Source: Meiothermus rufus DSM 22234
GTDB taxonomy: Bacteria > Deinococcota > Deinococci > Deinococcales > Thermaceae
NCBI RefSeq assembly: GCF_000423425.1
Contig: NZ_AUHY01000003.1
Location: forward strand, 17,986-81,985
DNA: 64,000 bases
Direction of reading: 5' to 3'
The stretch's first letter is position 1. Each line of letters begins with the position of its first letter. The notes under the pieces were generated by a model, which ran no database searches, had not been told where the DNA came from, and saw only the letters and a list, made by a program, of their open reading frames with translations. A program made the position numbers and the translations under genes. Positions 1 to 8,442 of this stretch are shown here, in pieces.

Positions 1-1613
1 GAGGGTGGCGGGGTCGGCCCTAAGCTCGGCCAGGTTGGCCAGCACCGCCGCAGTCAACACCCACTCGCGTGCCCCACGGGCGGCAGAAAGGGCCTCCTGA
101 TAAGCCTTTTCGGCCTCTAAAAGCTGTCCTTGGCGGTGGTACAGGGCTCCCAGGTTGTTCCAGGCCCGGCCTACCGATTCTAGACTCCCGGCCTTCTGGC
201 TCCAGCCCAGCGACTCCCGGTACAAAGCCTCGGCCTCGGCGGCCTGGCCCTGGCGCTCCCGCACCACCCCCAGGTTTAGGGTAACCCTGGCCAGCAGAAG
301 CGGCACCCCCTGGGCCGCCTCCTGGGCCTCGGCCAAAACCCCTTCCGCCCCCACATCGCCCAGCTCAAAAAGCGCGGCAGCCCGGTTGTTGAGCGCATCG
401 ATCTGGCGGGCGATCTCGCCCACGGCCAGAAAGCGCACCGCCGCCCGGGCAAAGAGGGCCTCGGCCTCGGCGAAGCGGCCCTGGCCGAAGGCCAGAAGCC
501 CCTTGAGGTTCAGGGCCTCCCCCTGGGGCCAAGCCCCACCCCTGGCCGCCTCTTCGGCGGCTTCCAAAGCCTCGGCCACCTGGCCCAGGCGGAAGAGAAT
601 GTTGGCCCGTACCGCTGCCGCCTCGGCTGTAGCGGGCAGGCCCGCCAGCAGCCCCAGGGCTTCCCCATAGCGGCCCAGGCGTTCTAAGGCCCGGGCCTGG
701 TAGAGCTGGGTGGCCTCCTGGGCGGGGGCCTCGGCCAGGATTTCCAAGGCCCTTAGGGGGTTCTCCGAAAGCAGGCGCCGGGCCTCGGCCAAAAGGGCCG
801 TTCCGGCCCGCTCCCGGTCTTCTGGGCCCCACAAGTCCCGGGCCTGGCGGTAAAACCCCAGCGCCTCCCCCAGAGGAAGCTTACGGGCCAGCTCCAGGGC
901 CACCTCCTGGGCCTCGAGGGGCAGGGGAAGCCCCTTGGGCAGGGGGTTGCCAGCCGCGCTCACCAGCCCCTCGCGGTACAGCAGATCCAAAGCCTCGGGT
1001 AGCAAGGCCACCACCTCCCCAGCCCGCCTTTTGTCCAGGTACAACGCCCAAAAAGCCCGGCGAACCTCCCGGGGCAAAGGGGTAGGGTCGGGCGCGGCGG
1101 GTTCCTCCACCTCCAGCACCCAGCGCACCCCGGGCAGCCCCTGGGCCTCCCGCAGCAAAGCCCGGGCTTCTTCCGCCAGGTTCAGGGCGTAGCGAATCCG
1201 GGCCGCCCGGACAAAGCCTTGGTAGACCTCGAGGGCCACCCCCTCGCGGGTGCGCCAGCGCCATTCTTCCAGCTCCTCGCCCAGCCTTACCTCCACGCCC
1301 TCTAAAAAAGCCCCCCCATACAGCGAACGTACCTCGGCCAGGTTCAGGGTGTGCAGAGCCTGGCGCAACCGGTGCACGTCGGTGTTTAGGGGCGTGCTCA
1401 ACACCTCCTCTCCCTCCACCAAACCCAAAGGGCGCAGTTGGTTCAGCGCCACCGAGAGGTTGTTCAAGGGGTCTTGCGCCTCAGGCCAGAACAGCTCGGC
1501 CAGGTAGCGCCGGGCCTGGGGGCCTTCCAGGGCCAGGTAGGCTACCAGCAAAAGGGTTTGGTACGGGCAAAGGAATTGCCCTCGAGCTCGAGGCCTCCCA
1601 AGGTACGCAGCAT
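1..1613 (-). CDS. SARP/AfsR-type TPR regulator (3' end outside window)
   Basis: The frame stays open from an ATG at 1613 to the window edge, giving 537 residues without a stop. The N-terminus (MLRTLGGLELEG, then YLAELFWPEA and NNLSVALNQLR) reads like the winged-helix and bacterial transcriptional activation domain of SARP/AfsR regulators. The rest is Ala/Leu/Glu-rich with repeated helical pairs of TPR type, densest in the last 250 residues seen. It probably is a cytoplasmic transcription regulator whose TPRs take protein or ligand input. It has its own promoter and is separated from the purine genes by a terminator. The C-terminal end and the target are unknown. Confidence 0.75.
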
Positions 1614-1619
1614 GGCCCT

Positions 1620-1625
1620 AGTCTA
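1620..1625 (-). promoter_or_regulatory. -10 box TAGACT of a leaderless promoter for the SARP gene
   Basis: TAGACT lies 6 bases upstream of the ATG at 1613, leaving no room for a ribosome binding site. The same hexamer at the same distance occurs before five other starts in this window. No clear -35 was found. Confidence 0.6.
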
Positions 1626-1651
1626 CCCACCCTCGAGGCCCCCTTTTGGTG

Positions 1652-1682
1652 AAAACACCCCACCCCTATCTGGGGCGGGGTG
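1652..1682 (-). terminator. Intrinsic terminator after bmpA
   Basis: An 11-base stem with one mismatch (1656-1666 with 1672-1682) and a 5-base loop is followed, reading the minus strand, by TTTT. It ends the transcript that comes through the Rieske and bmpA genes. Confidence 0.75.
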
Positions 1683-1700
1683 CCCAGCCCAAAGGCCGGG

Positions 1701-2864
1701 TCAGTTTTTGGGTTCGTTGGGCCACTGCCCCACAATTCCCGGGGCAGCCCACTCCATGCTGGCCTGGTTGGCCCCTGGCTTGTCGGAGTAGATGGGGTAC
1801 ACCTGGCCCGCCGGAACCCGCAAAATGCCATTGCGGTCGCGGATGGGGCCGGTGAAGGGGCTAAACTTGCCCGCTTTCATGGCTTCGTAACGGGCCATTA
1901 CCAGGTCGTAGACGGTGGTCTGTTTGCCGGTGAGCTTATCGGTCACCCGCTTGGCCTTAAGGGCTGGCACAAAGGCCGGGTTGATGGGCACGCCGAACTC
2001 GCCGCCCAGCTCCACCGCGCCCTCCTTGAGCAGCCACCAGTAGTCCACCTTGTCCAGGTTTCGGTTGGTGTAGGTGCCATTGCGCACCTTGCTCAAAAAG
2101 TCGATGTAAATCTTCTCCCAGCGCACTAGCTGGCCCGAGGGCACGGTCTTGGGGGAGAACTTCTGCATGGGCGAGTAGTGGCCAAAAGCCGGCAGGTTGC
2201 GCTTGGCTGCGGCCTGGATGACCGCCGGGGTATCCTCGGTGAAGGCGAAGACATCGTTGCCCTGGGCCATCAGGGCGTTGGTGGCCTCGGTGGCCTTGGC
2301 CGGGTCGAACCAGGCGTTAATCCAGCGCACGTTGATGGTGGCCCGAGGGTTAACCTCGCGTACCCCCAGGGCAAAGGCCGAGATATGGCGCTTGACCTCG
2401 GGGATGGGGAAGGCCGCCACATAGCCCACCTTGCCGCTCTTGGTCAGGGCCCCGGCAATCAGGCCGTTGAGGTAGTACACCTCGTTGAACTCGGCCAGAT
2501 AGGTCATCACGTTGGGGGCCCGCTTATACCCGGTGGCATGGCCGAAGAGCACCTCGGGGTACTTCTTGGCCGCGTTCAGCACCCCGTCCATGTAGCCGAA
2601 GCTGGTGGCAAAAATCACCTTGCAGCCCTCGCTCACCAGCTTGTCGATGGTGGGCTCGACCTGGGCCTCCGGCACCGACTCCACATAGGCGGTCTCGAGC
2701 CAGGGCAAAGCCTTCATGGCCTCCTTGCGGCCCACGTCGTGGGCGTGGCTCCAGCCGTAGTCGCCGATGGGGCCTACGTAAATCCAGCACGCTTTGAGCT
2801 TGTCCTGGGCCAAACCGAAGCCCACCACCCACACCGCCAACAGTAAAAAGAGGGTCTTTTTCAT
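1701..2864 (-). CDS. BMP-family ABC transporter substrate-binding protein
   Basis: 387-residue exported binding protein of the Bmp/Med family, which captures purine nucleosides or related compounds for an ABC importer. The start chosen is the ATG at 2864 because AAGGAGG sits just upstream and the product then opens with a signal peptide (MKKTLFLLLAVWVVGFGLAQ). A longer frame from 2930 has no such support. Mature features include an early GPIGDYGWSHAHD segment, typical of the family. It lies 52 bases after the Rieske gene and shares the locus with two permeases, an ATPase and xanthine dehydrogenase, so a purine substrate is likely but not proven. Confidence 0.9.
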   Translation of the reverse strand: MKKTLFLLLAVWVVGFGLAQDKLKACWIYVGPIGDYGWSHAHDVGRKEAMKALPWLETAYVESVPEAQVEPTIDKLVSEGCKVIFATSFGYMDGVLNAAKKYPEVLFGHATGYKRAPNVMTYLAEFNEVYYLNGLIAGALTKSGKVGYVAAFPIPEVKRHISAFALGVREVNPRATINVRWINAWFDPAKATEATNALMAQGNDVFAFTEDTPAVIQAAAKRNLPAFGHYSPMQKFSPKTVPSGQLVRWEKIYIDFLSKVRNGTYTNRNLDKVDYWWLLKEGAVELGGEFGVPINPAFVPALKAKRVTDKLTGKQTTVYDLVMARYEAMKAGKFSPFTGPIRDRNGILRVPAGQVYPIYSDKPGANQASMEWAAPGIVGQWPNEPKN

Positions 2865-2916
2865 GCCTGCCTCCTTGTGCCAGAACGCCTCGCTGTACGG
2901 GAGCCCGGACAACCGT

Positions 2917-3879
2917 CTAGGCTGTGCCAAATCCTACCCCAAGCCGGCGCAGCAGGGAACGGTAGGCGATGGCCACCCGGTCGGACTTGAGGTGGAGCTC
3001 GGCCTGGAGGTCGAGCGGCAGCCGCTCGGGGCGTTGCGACTCCACAATGGGAATGTCCTGCGCGGCTACCTGATCCTGGAAGGCGCGAATCTCCTCGTCG
3101 GACAGATCGCCGTAGTTCATGGCCACATAAAACCAGCCCAACGACTCGAGCTCGCTTCGGGGGGTGACCGCCATGAAGATGGCCAACACCCGCCCCTCCT
3201 CGTCCTGCTTGCGGAAGTAGGCGGCCAGGGGCCCCAGCACCTCGTAGGTGTAGCGCACGTAGCGCCCTACGCCAGTCCCGTCGGGGTTGGGCTGGTAGAC
3301 CCGGATGTCCCGCGCCACGATGCGCTCGCCCAAGACCTCCACCTCGTAGTCGGGAATCTCAGGGTAGGCAGGGTCGCCCAGAAAGCCGGCGTGCACGAAG
3401 GGAAAGTGGGCCACATCCAGAAAGTTCTCCACCACCCTGGGCGCACTGGCCCGGAAGGCATAGGGGCCACACATCACCGTGCGGAACCCCGGCTGGCCCC
3501 ACTCGTAGAAGGGCGGCAGGGAAGCCTGGGGCTCGGCCAGGGCCACCCAGAGCATCCCGTAGGCCTCCCGGCTGGGGTAGACCCGGGCCTGGGCCTTGGC
3601 CGGAGGGGTCTGGCCAGCGTGGGCGGGGAAACGCACGCAGCGCCCTCCTGCGGCATAGGCCCAGCCGTGGTAGGGGCAGATGACCTCGCCGTTTTGCACC
3701 CGGCCCAGCGAGAGCCGGGCCCCCCGGTGGATGCACAAATCCTGCCAGACCTCGAGGCCCTCCCCCACCGCCACGGCCACCACCTCTTCCCCCAGCACCC
3801 TAGCCGCCAGAAGCCCTTTCTCCCGCACCGCCGCGCTCATCGCCACAGGGTGCCAGTGGTGGTACAGCACCTCGCCCAT
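2917..3879 (-). CDS. Rieske non-heme iron oxygenase, catalytic subunit
   Basis: 320 residues. The N-terminal half has a Rieske [2Fe-2S] site (CIHRGA, then CPYHGW 17 residues on), and the middle has the mononuclear iron motif ENFLDVAHFPFVH. The opening HHWHPV is shared with small-ring and N-demethylase type Rieske oxygenases. Such enzymes hydroxylate or demethylate substrates using electrons from a separate reductase, which is not visible here. The gene sits between transporter permeases and bmpA in a purine locus, so an N-methylpurine or related heterocycle is a possible substrate (inference). The ATG is 8 bases after a TATAGT box, consistent with its own leaderless promoter. Confidence 0.85.
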   Translation of the reverse strand: MGEVLYHHWHPVAMSAAVREKGLLAARVLGEEVVAVAVGEGLEVWQDLCIHRGARLSLGRVQNGEVICPYHGWAYAAGGRCVRFPAHAGQTPPAKAQARVYPSREAYGMLWVALAEPQASLPPFYEWGQPGFRTVMCGPYAFRASAPRVVENFLDVAHFPFVHAGFLGDPAYPEIPDYEVEVLGERIVARDIRVYQPNPDGTGVGRYVRYTYEVLGPLAAYFRKQDEEGRVLAIFMAVTPRSELESLGWFYVAMNYGDLSDEEIRAFQDQVAAQDIPIVESQRPERLPLDLQAELHLKSDRVAIAYRSLLRRLGVGFGTA

Positions 3880-3887
3880 AGTCCCAG

Positions 3888-3893
3888 ACTATA
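3888..3893 (-). promoter_or_regulatory. -10 box TATAGT before the Rieske gene
   Basis: TATAGT is 8 bases upstream of the ATG at 3879, inside the 20-base gap after the permease gene. It suggests a leaderless transcript for the Rieske and bmpA genes in addition to read-through. Confidence 0.5.
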
Positions 3894-3899
3894 CCCAAA

Positions 3900-4757
3900 C
3901 TACCGCCGCCCGCGCTCGTAGGGCAGGCCCAGGGCCTCGGGGGCGGCCCCCTGCCGCCGCCGCCAGGCCACCAGGGCCAGCACCACGATTACTAGTGCAT
4001 AGGGCAAGGCCTGCAGAAAAACCGAGGGAATGGCACTATCCTGCAGGGCGAAACCCAGATAGTACAAGAGGCCGAAAAAGTAGGCCCCCAGCACCGCCCG
4101 CAAAGGCTCCCAGGCCACAAAGATGGTCAGGGCAATGGCAATCCAGCCCAGCTGGTTGGTCATGCCCTCGGTCCAGCTACTGCGGTAGCTCACCGCCAGA
4201 AAGGCCCCGGCCAGCCCGGCGAACATTCCCCCCGCCGCCACCGCCCAGTAGCGCACCCGGTAGACCGGGATGCCCAGCAGATCGGCAGCCGCCGGGTTCT
4301 CCCCCACCGAGCGCAGCACCAGTCCGGCATGGGTCAGGTAAAGGAAGGCCCACAACGCCACCGCCAGCCCAAAGCCCAGGTAGACAAAAGGCATCTCCGG
4401 CAGCGGGGCCAGCAACGGCTGCCCCTCGAAGCGCTTGCCCAGAAGCCCGGCCAGCCCCAGGCCCAGCATGGCCAGGGCCAGCCCCGAGACGAACTGGTTG
4501 GCCCGCAGGCTGATGGCTACAAAAGCGTGCGGCAGGGTAAACAGCCCCCCGGCCAGCACCCCCGCCAGCACCCCCAGCCCCCCTGAGCCGGTGGTCTGGG
4601 CAGTGGCAAAGGCCGCCAAGGCCCCCACCGCCATCATCCCCTCGACCCCCAGGTTCACCACCCCGGCCCGCTCGTTGAGCAGGTTACCCAAGGCGGCAAT
4701 CAGGATGGGGGTGCCGAAAATCACCGAGCGCAACAGCGCAGCCCAGACCTCTTCCAC
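3900..4757 (-). CDS. ABC transporter permease, BMP/nucleoside type (NupQ-like)
   Basis: 285-residue integral membrane protein of the branched-chain/ribose-type permease fold, matching the second permease of bacterial purine nucleoside importers. The N-terminal region contains NLLNERAGVVNLGVEGMM, a conserved family segment, and several hydrophobic spans follow. The start is GTG at 4757, preceded by GGGGAGGT. It follows the other permease gene with a 3-base gap, so the two are translated as a pair. It should form the membrane channel together with that permease and the double ATPase. Confidence 0.88.
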   Translation of the reverse strand: MEEVWAALLRSVIFGTPILIAALGNLLNERAGVVNLGVEGMMAVGALAAFATAQTTGSGGLGVLAGVLAGGLFTLPHAFVAISLRANQFVSGLALAMLGLGLAGLLGKRFEGQPLLAPLPEMPFVYLGFGLAVALWAFLYLTHAGLVLRSVGENPAAADLLGIPVYRVRYWAVAAGGMFAGLAGAFLAVSYRSSWTEGMTNQLGWIAIALTIFVAWEPLRAVLGAYFFGLLYYLGFALQDSAIPSVFLQALPYALVIVVLALVAWRRRQGAAPEALGLPYERGRR

Positions 4758-4760
4758 AAC

Positions 4761-5816
4761 CTACCTCCCCCAGCGCACGCGGTGCTGGGCAAAGAAATCG
4801 CTGGCAATCAGAAAGAGCAAAAACAGCCCGCTGAACACGTCCATCACCCTGAAGGGCATCTGGAAGGCTACCTTGAGCACATCCCCCCCGGCGAAGAGCA
4901 CCGCCATCAGAAAAGCGGTGAGGATGGCCCAGGCCGGCTGGCCTCGAGCCAGATAGGCCACGATGATGGCGCTGAAGCCGTAGCCCAGGGTGATGTTGCT
5001 GGAGTCGAGCAGCTTTTTGTGGATGCTGGCCACCTCCCCCACCCCGGCCAGCCCGGCCAGTCCACCGGTAATCAGGGCAGCCACAAGCAAGGTCGGCCCC
5101 ACCGGGATGCCCACGTAGCGCGCGGCCTGGGGGTTGGCCCCCACCACCCGCAGGCGGAAGCCCAAGGTGGTGCGGGAGAGCAAAAACTGTAGCAGTAAGG
5201 CCAGCAAAACCCCCAGCACCAGGGTGGGCCAGTGCACCAGGGTGCCGGGTAAAGTAGGCAGCACCGCCTGGGGGGGAAAGGGGTCGGTGAAGGCAAAGCC
5301 AAACAGGCTGCGGCCCCGCCAGGGCCCCTGCACCAGATACTGCACCAGGTAGTAGGCGATGTAGTTGAGCATCAGGGTGGTGAGGATTTCGTTCACCCCT
5401 AGCCCGGCCCGCAGCAGCGCAGCCACCAGGGCGTAGGCCGCCCCAGCCAGGAAGCCTGCCAGGAACATAGTGGGCAGCATCCAGGGCGCCTCTATAGGCC
5501 AGAACAAAGCCACCCCCGCCGCCGCCGTAGCCCCTATGGCGATCTGCCCTTCGGCCCCGATGTTGTAAAACTGGGCCCGGAAGGCCAGGCTGAGCCCGGC
5601 CCCCACCAAAATCAGGGGAATGGCCCGGCGCAACACCTCGGCCCAGCCGTTGGGGTCGGCCAGGGTACCGCGCAGCAGGGTGGCGTAGGCGGTGAGGGGG
5701 GGCACCCCGTAGGCCCAGAAGACCAGCCCCGCCACCCCCAAAGCCGCCAGAATGGCCAGGGCCACCGCGGCGGCCTGCCGCCAGGGGGAGGGGCTGGGCA
5801 GGTATTCAAGCCGCAA
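4761..5816 (-). CDS. ABC transporter permease, BMP/nucleoside type (NupP-like)
   Basis: 351-residue permease with about eight to ten hydrophobic segments. The conserved stretch FRAQFYNIGAEGQIAIGA is the hallmark of this half of BMP-type nucleoside importers. The start appears to be TTG at 5816: GGAGGG lies four bases upstream and the alternative ATGs are internal. The start overlaps the end of the ATPase gene by 11 bases, which suggests translational coupling. It pairs with the downstream permease to import the ligand delivered by the Bmp protein. Confidence 0.88.
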   Translation of the reverse strand: MRLEYLPSPSPWRQAAAVALAILAALGVAGLVFWAYGVPPLTAYATLLRGTLADPNGWAEVLRRAIPLILVGAGLSLAFRAQFYNIGAEGQIAIGATAAAGVALFWPIEAPWMLPTMFLAGFLAGAAYALVAALLRAGLGVNEILTTLMLNYIAYYLVQYLVQGPWRGRSLFGFAFTDPFPPQAVLPTLPGTLVHWPTLVLGVLLALLLQFLLSRTTLGFRLRVVGANPQAARYVGIPVGPTLLVAALITGGLAGLAGVGEVASIHKKLLDSSNITLGYGFSAIIVAYLARGQPAWAILTAFLMAVLFAGGDVLKVAFQMPFRVMDVFSGLFLLFLIASDFFAQHRVRWGR

Positions 5817-7311
5817 GGTTCCCTCCGGTCATGAGAAGGCCGAGCTGCTCGCGCGAAAGCTCCTCCACGGCAAAGGGGCCCTTGAGGCTGCCCTGGTAGA
5901 GCACCCCGATGCGGTCGCACAGGGCCAAAAGCTCTTCCAAATCCTCCGAGACCAGCAACACCGCCGCGCCCTGCTGGGCCTTTTGCAAAAGCACCTGGTG
6001 CACCAGCTCGGTGGCCCCCACGTCCAGACCATAGGTGGGGTGCACCGCCAGAACCAGCCGGGGCGATCCGGCCAGCTCGCGGGCCAGAATGACCTTCTGG
6101 ATGTTGCCCCCCGAGAGCAGGCGGGTGGGGGTGGCGGGGCCAGGGGTGGCGATATCCAGGGCCCGGATGCGCTCCTGGGCCAAGGCCCGGTAGGCCGCCG
6201 GCTGGGTCAGCCACCCCCGGGCCAGGGGAGGACGGTGGAAGGTGCGCAGGGCCAGGTTTTCGGCCACGCTCAGGCTGGGCACGGTGCCCATCTGGATGCG
6301 GTCTTCGGGGATGTGGGCCACCCCTTGCGCGAAGAGCTGGGCCGGGTTTGGCCCAAGCGGCTGCCCCGCCAACAGCACCCGTCCTCCCTCGAGCCGCCTC
6401 AGCCCCGCCAACACCTCCACCAGCTCGCTCTGGCCGTTGCCGGCCACCCCGGCTAAGCCCAGCACCTCGCCGGCCCTAAGCGCGAAGCTCACCCCCCGCA
6501 AAGCCAGCGGGCCCCGGTTGGAGCGGGCCTCGAGGCCCTCTACCTGCAACACCACCTCACCCAGCTCTGCGGGCTTTCGTTTGCGCTCGAAGCTCACGTT
6601 GCGCCCCACCATCAGCAAGGCCAGCTTTTCCCGGCTGGCCTCCGAGGCCGCCAGGCTGCCCACCACCCGCCCCCGGCGCAGCACCGTAGCGCGGTCGGCG
6701 ATGGCCAAGACCTCCTCGAGCTTGTGCGAGATGAAAATGAGCGACTTACCGGCCTGGCGCAGCTCCCGCATCACCCGGAAGAGAGCCTGGGCCTCCTGGG
6801 GGGTGAGCACGCTAGTGGGCTCGTCGAGGATGAGCACCTTGGCCCCGCGTAAAAGGGCCCGCACGATCTCCACCCGTTGCTTTTCCCCTGGGGAAAGGTC
6901 GGCGATGCGGGCCATGGGGTTCACCTCCAGGCCGTAGCCCTGGGCAATGCGCTCAATCAGGGGAACGATGCGGCGGGCCGGCCAAAGCGGGCTGCCGATA
7001 CCTAAAGCCAGGTTCTCGGCCACGGTATGCCGGCCCACCAGCATGGGGTGCTGCGGCACCAGACCGATGCCCAGCCGCAAGGCCTCGAGGGGAGAGCCGA
7101 TGTGCACGGGCCGGCCCTCCAGCAGTATCTGGCCCGCATCGGGGCGGTAGAGACCATAGAGGATAGAGACCAGGGTGCTCTTGCCGGCCCCGTTTTCGCC
7201 CAGAAGGGCCAGCACCTCGCCGGGGTAGACCTCGAGGCTCACGCCGTCGTTGGCCACCACCCCGGGGAAGCGCTTGGTGATATTTTGCAGCCGCAAAAGA
7301 GGCTCCGCCAT
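5806..7311 (-). CDS. ABC transporter ATPase with two nucleotide-binding domains
   Basis: 501 residues with two ABC cassettes, the form used by sugar and nucleoside importers. The first has Walker A GENGAGKST, signature LSPGEKQRVEI and Walker B LILDEPTS. The second has a degenerate Walker A (GVAGNGQSE), signature LSGGNIQK and LVLAVHPTYGLD, so it is probably non-catalytic or weak, as is usual in this family. It is the first gene of the transporter operon, followed by two permeases. A TATGAT box 8 bases before the ATG, with no ribosome binding site, points to a leaderless start. Confidence 0.92.
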   Translation of the reverse strand: MAEPLLRLQNITKRFPGVVANDGVSLEVYPGEVLALLGENGAGKSTLVSILYGLYRPDAGQILLEGRPVHIGSPLEALRLGIGLVPQHPMLVGRHTVAENLALGIGSPLWPARRIVPLIERIAQGYGLEVNPMARIADLSPGEKQRVEIVRALLRGAKVLILDEPTSVLTPQEAQALFRVMRELRQAGKSLIFISHKLEEVLAIADRATVLRRGRVVGSLAASEASREKLALLMVGRNVSFERKRKPAELGEVVLQVEGLEARSNRGPLALRGVSFALRAGEVLGLAGVAGNGQSELVEVLAGLRRLEGGRVLLAGQPLGPNPAQLFAQGVAHIPEDRIQMGTVPSLSVAENLALRTFHRPPLARGWLTQPAAYRALAQERIRALDIATPGPATPTRLLSGGNIQKVILARELAGSPRLVLAVHPTYGLDVGATELVHQVLLQKAQQGAAVLLVSEDLEELLALCDRIGVLYQGSLKGPFAVEELSREQLGLLMTGGNLAA

Positions 7312-7319
7312 CGCCGCAA

Positions 7320-7325
7320 ATCATA
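7320..7325 (-). promoter_or_regulatory. -10 box TATGAT before the ABC ATPase gene
   Basis: TATGAT lies 8 bases from the ATG at 7311, in the 52-base gap after xdhC. It would let the transporter genes be transcribed apart from the xdh genes. Confidence 0.5.
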
Positions 7326-7363
7326 ACGCAAAGCCAGTGAACCGAGGCGGGGGTTTTGAAGCT

Positions 7364-8206
7364 TTAGCCCTCGGCAGGGGCCGATGGTTTGGCGCTTTCC
7401 ACCAAGCCACCTTCTAGCAAGGGCAGTAGCTGGGCGGCGGTGGCGATGGCGATGGCCTCGGGGGTCTTGCTACGGGTGAGGGGCAGGCCAATGGGACAGG
7501 TGACGCGGGCTAAATCGGCAGCCGAAAAGCCCTGCTGGGCGAGCTTTTGTTGAAAGCGGCGCCACTTGCCCTCGGAGCCAATAAGCCCCATAAAGCCTAA
7601 ATCGCCCCGGCGAAGGGCGGCCTCGAGCACGAATAAATCCTCGGCGTGGTCGTGGGTCATGACCACAAGGTGGGCCCCGGCAGGCAGATCGTGCACCAGG
7701 CTATCGAGGATGGGGGCAGGGCACAGCCTCACCTGGGCCTGCCCTGGCGCCAGCCCCTCGAGCCTTTCGGGGGCCAGCATGGCCGCCCTCGAGTCGGCCA
7801 GCCAGAGCTCGATGGGCAGAAGGGAAAGCACCCTGGCCAAAGCCAGCCCCACATGCCCCACCCCAAAGATGGCCACGCAAGGGCGGTGCGGGTTCACCCC
7901 CTCGAGCAAAAGGGTCACCTCCCCCCCGCAACACTGCACCCCGTACTCGGCGGGGGCCTTCTCGGTGAGCCGCAGGGTGTGGAGCTGGGGCACGACAAGC
8001 CCCCCCTGGGCCAGCATCTGCCGGGCCAGGGCCACCGCGGTGGCCTCGAGGTTACCCCCGCCAATGCTGCCGTAGGTGGCCTCTGCCGTGACCAGCATCT
8101 TGGCCCCGGCCTCGCGCGGGGCGTGGCCACGCACCGAGAGCAGCGTGACCAGCACCAGCGGCACCTGGGCCTGGGTCAGGTGGGCGAGGTGCTCAAACCA
8201 GCGCAT
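7364..8206 (-). CDS. xdhC: XdhC-family molybdenum cofactor insertion chaperone
   Basis: 280 residues of the XdhC/CoxI family, which binds molybdenum cofactor, helps its sulfuration and inserts it into xanthine dehydrogenase. Visible features are an N-terminal SVRGHAPREAGAKMLV segment, GSIGGGNLE, a CCGGEV motif and a Rossmann segment (AIFGVGHVGLALARVL). The ATG at 8206 follows GGGGAGG. It lies downstream of xdhA and xdhB on the same strand, separated from xdhB by a small antitoxin-like gene. Confidence 0.9.
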   Translation of the reverse strand: MRWFEHLAHLTQAQVPLVLVTLLSVRGHAPREAGAKMLVTAEATYGSIGGGNLEATAVALARQMLAQGGLVVPQLHTLRLTEKAPAEYGVQCCGGEVTLLLEGVNPHRPCVAIFGVGHVGLALARVLSLLPIELWLADSRAAMLAPERLEGLAPGQAQVRLCPAPILDSLVHDLPAGAHLVVMTHDHAEDLFVLEAALRRGDLGFMGLIGSEGKWRRFQQKLAQQGFSAADLARVTCPIGLPLTRSKTPEAIAIATAAQLLPLLEGGLVESAKPSAPAEG

Positions 8207-8220
8207 GACCTCCCCTTAGA

Positions 8221-8430
8221 CTAGCCCCACGCCTCCAGCTCCTCCATGGGAAGAGGCTCGAAAAAGGCTGGGTCTACCCTTCCCAATGGCCCCCAGCCTG
8301 CGCTTTTTAGGCCTCTCCAAGGGTACCAGGCGGGCGCAGGGCCGGCCCTCGTGGGCCAGATGAACTCCTCCCCCTTACACACCCGCTCGAGCAGGCTCGG
8401 GAGATGGGCCTGGGAGATATCTATAGGCAT
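8221..8430 (-). CDS. Orphan Phd/YefM-like antitoxin
   Basis: 69 residues. The opening MPIDISQAHLPSLLERVCKG followed by EEF and TRAGPAPA resembles the DNA-binding half of Phd/YefM antitoxins, in which a TRRGKPVA-type strand is usual. The C-terminal FFEPLPMEELEAWG resembles the usual acidic DFDEPLPEEELE tail. No toxin gene follows: xdhC begins 15 bases downstream. The ATG at 8430 has GAGGGGG upstream and lies 12 bases after the xdhB stop. It may be a domesticated regulator or a decaying remnant. Family assignment is by pattern only. Confidence 0.55.
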   Translation of the reverse strand: MPIDISQAHLPSLLERVCKGEEFIWPTRAGPAPAWYPWRGLKSAGWGPLGRVDPAFFEPLPMEELEAWG

Positions 8431-8442
8431 CGGCTTACCCCC

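Noticed and set aside
2794..3921. 375-codon plus-strand frame over the Rieske gene
   Set aside because: The minus strand encodes an intact Rieske oxygenase with both iron motifs; the plus frame is low-complexity.
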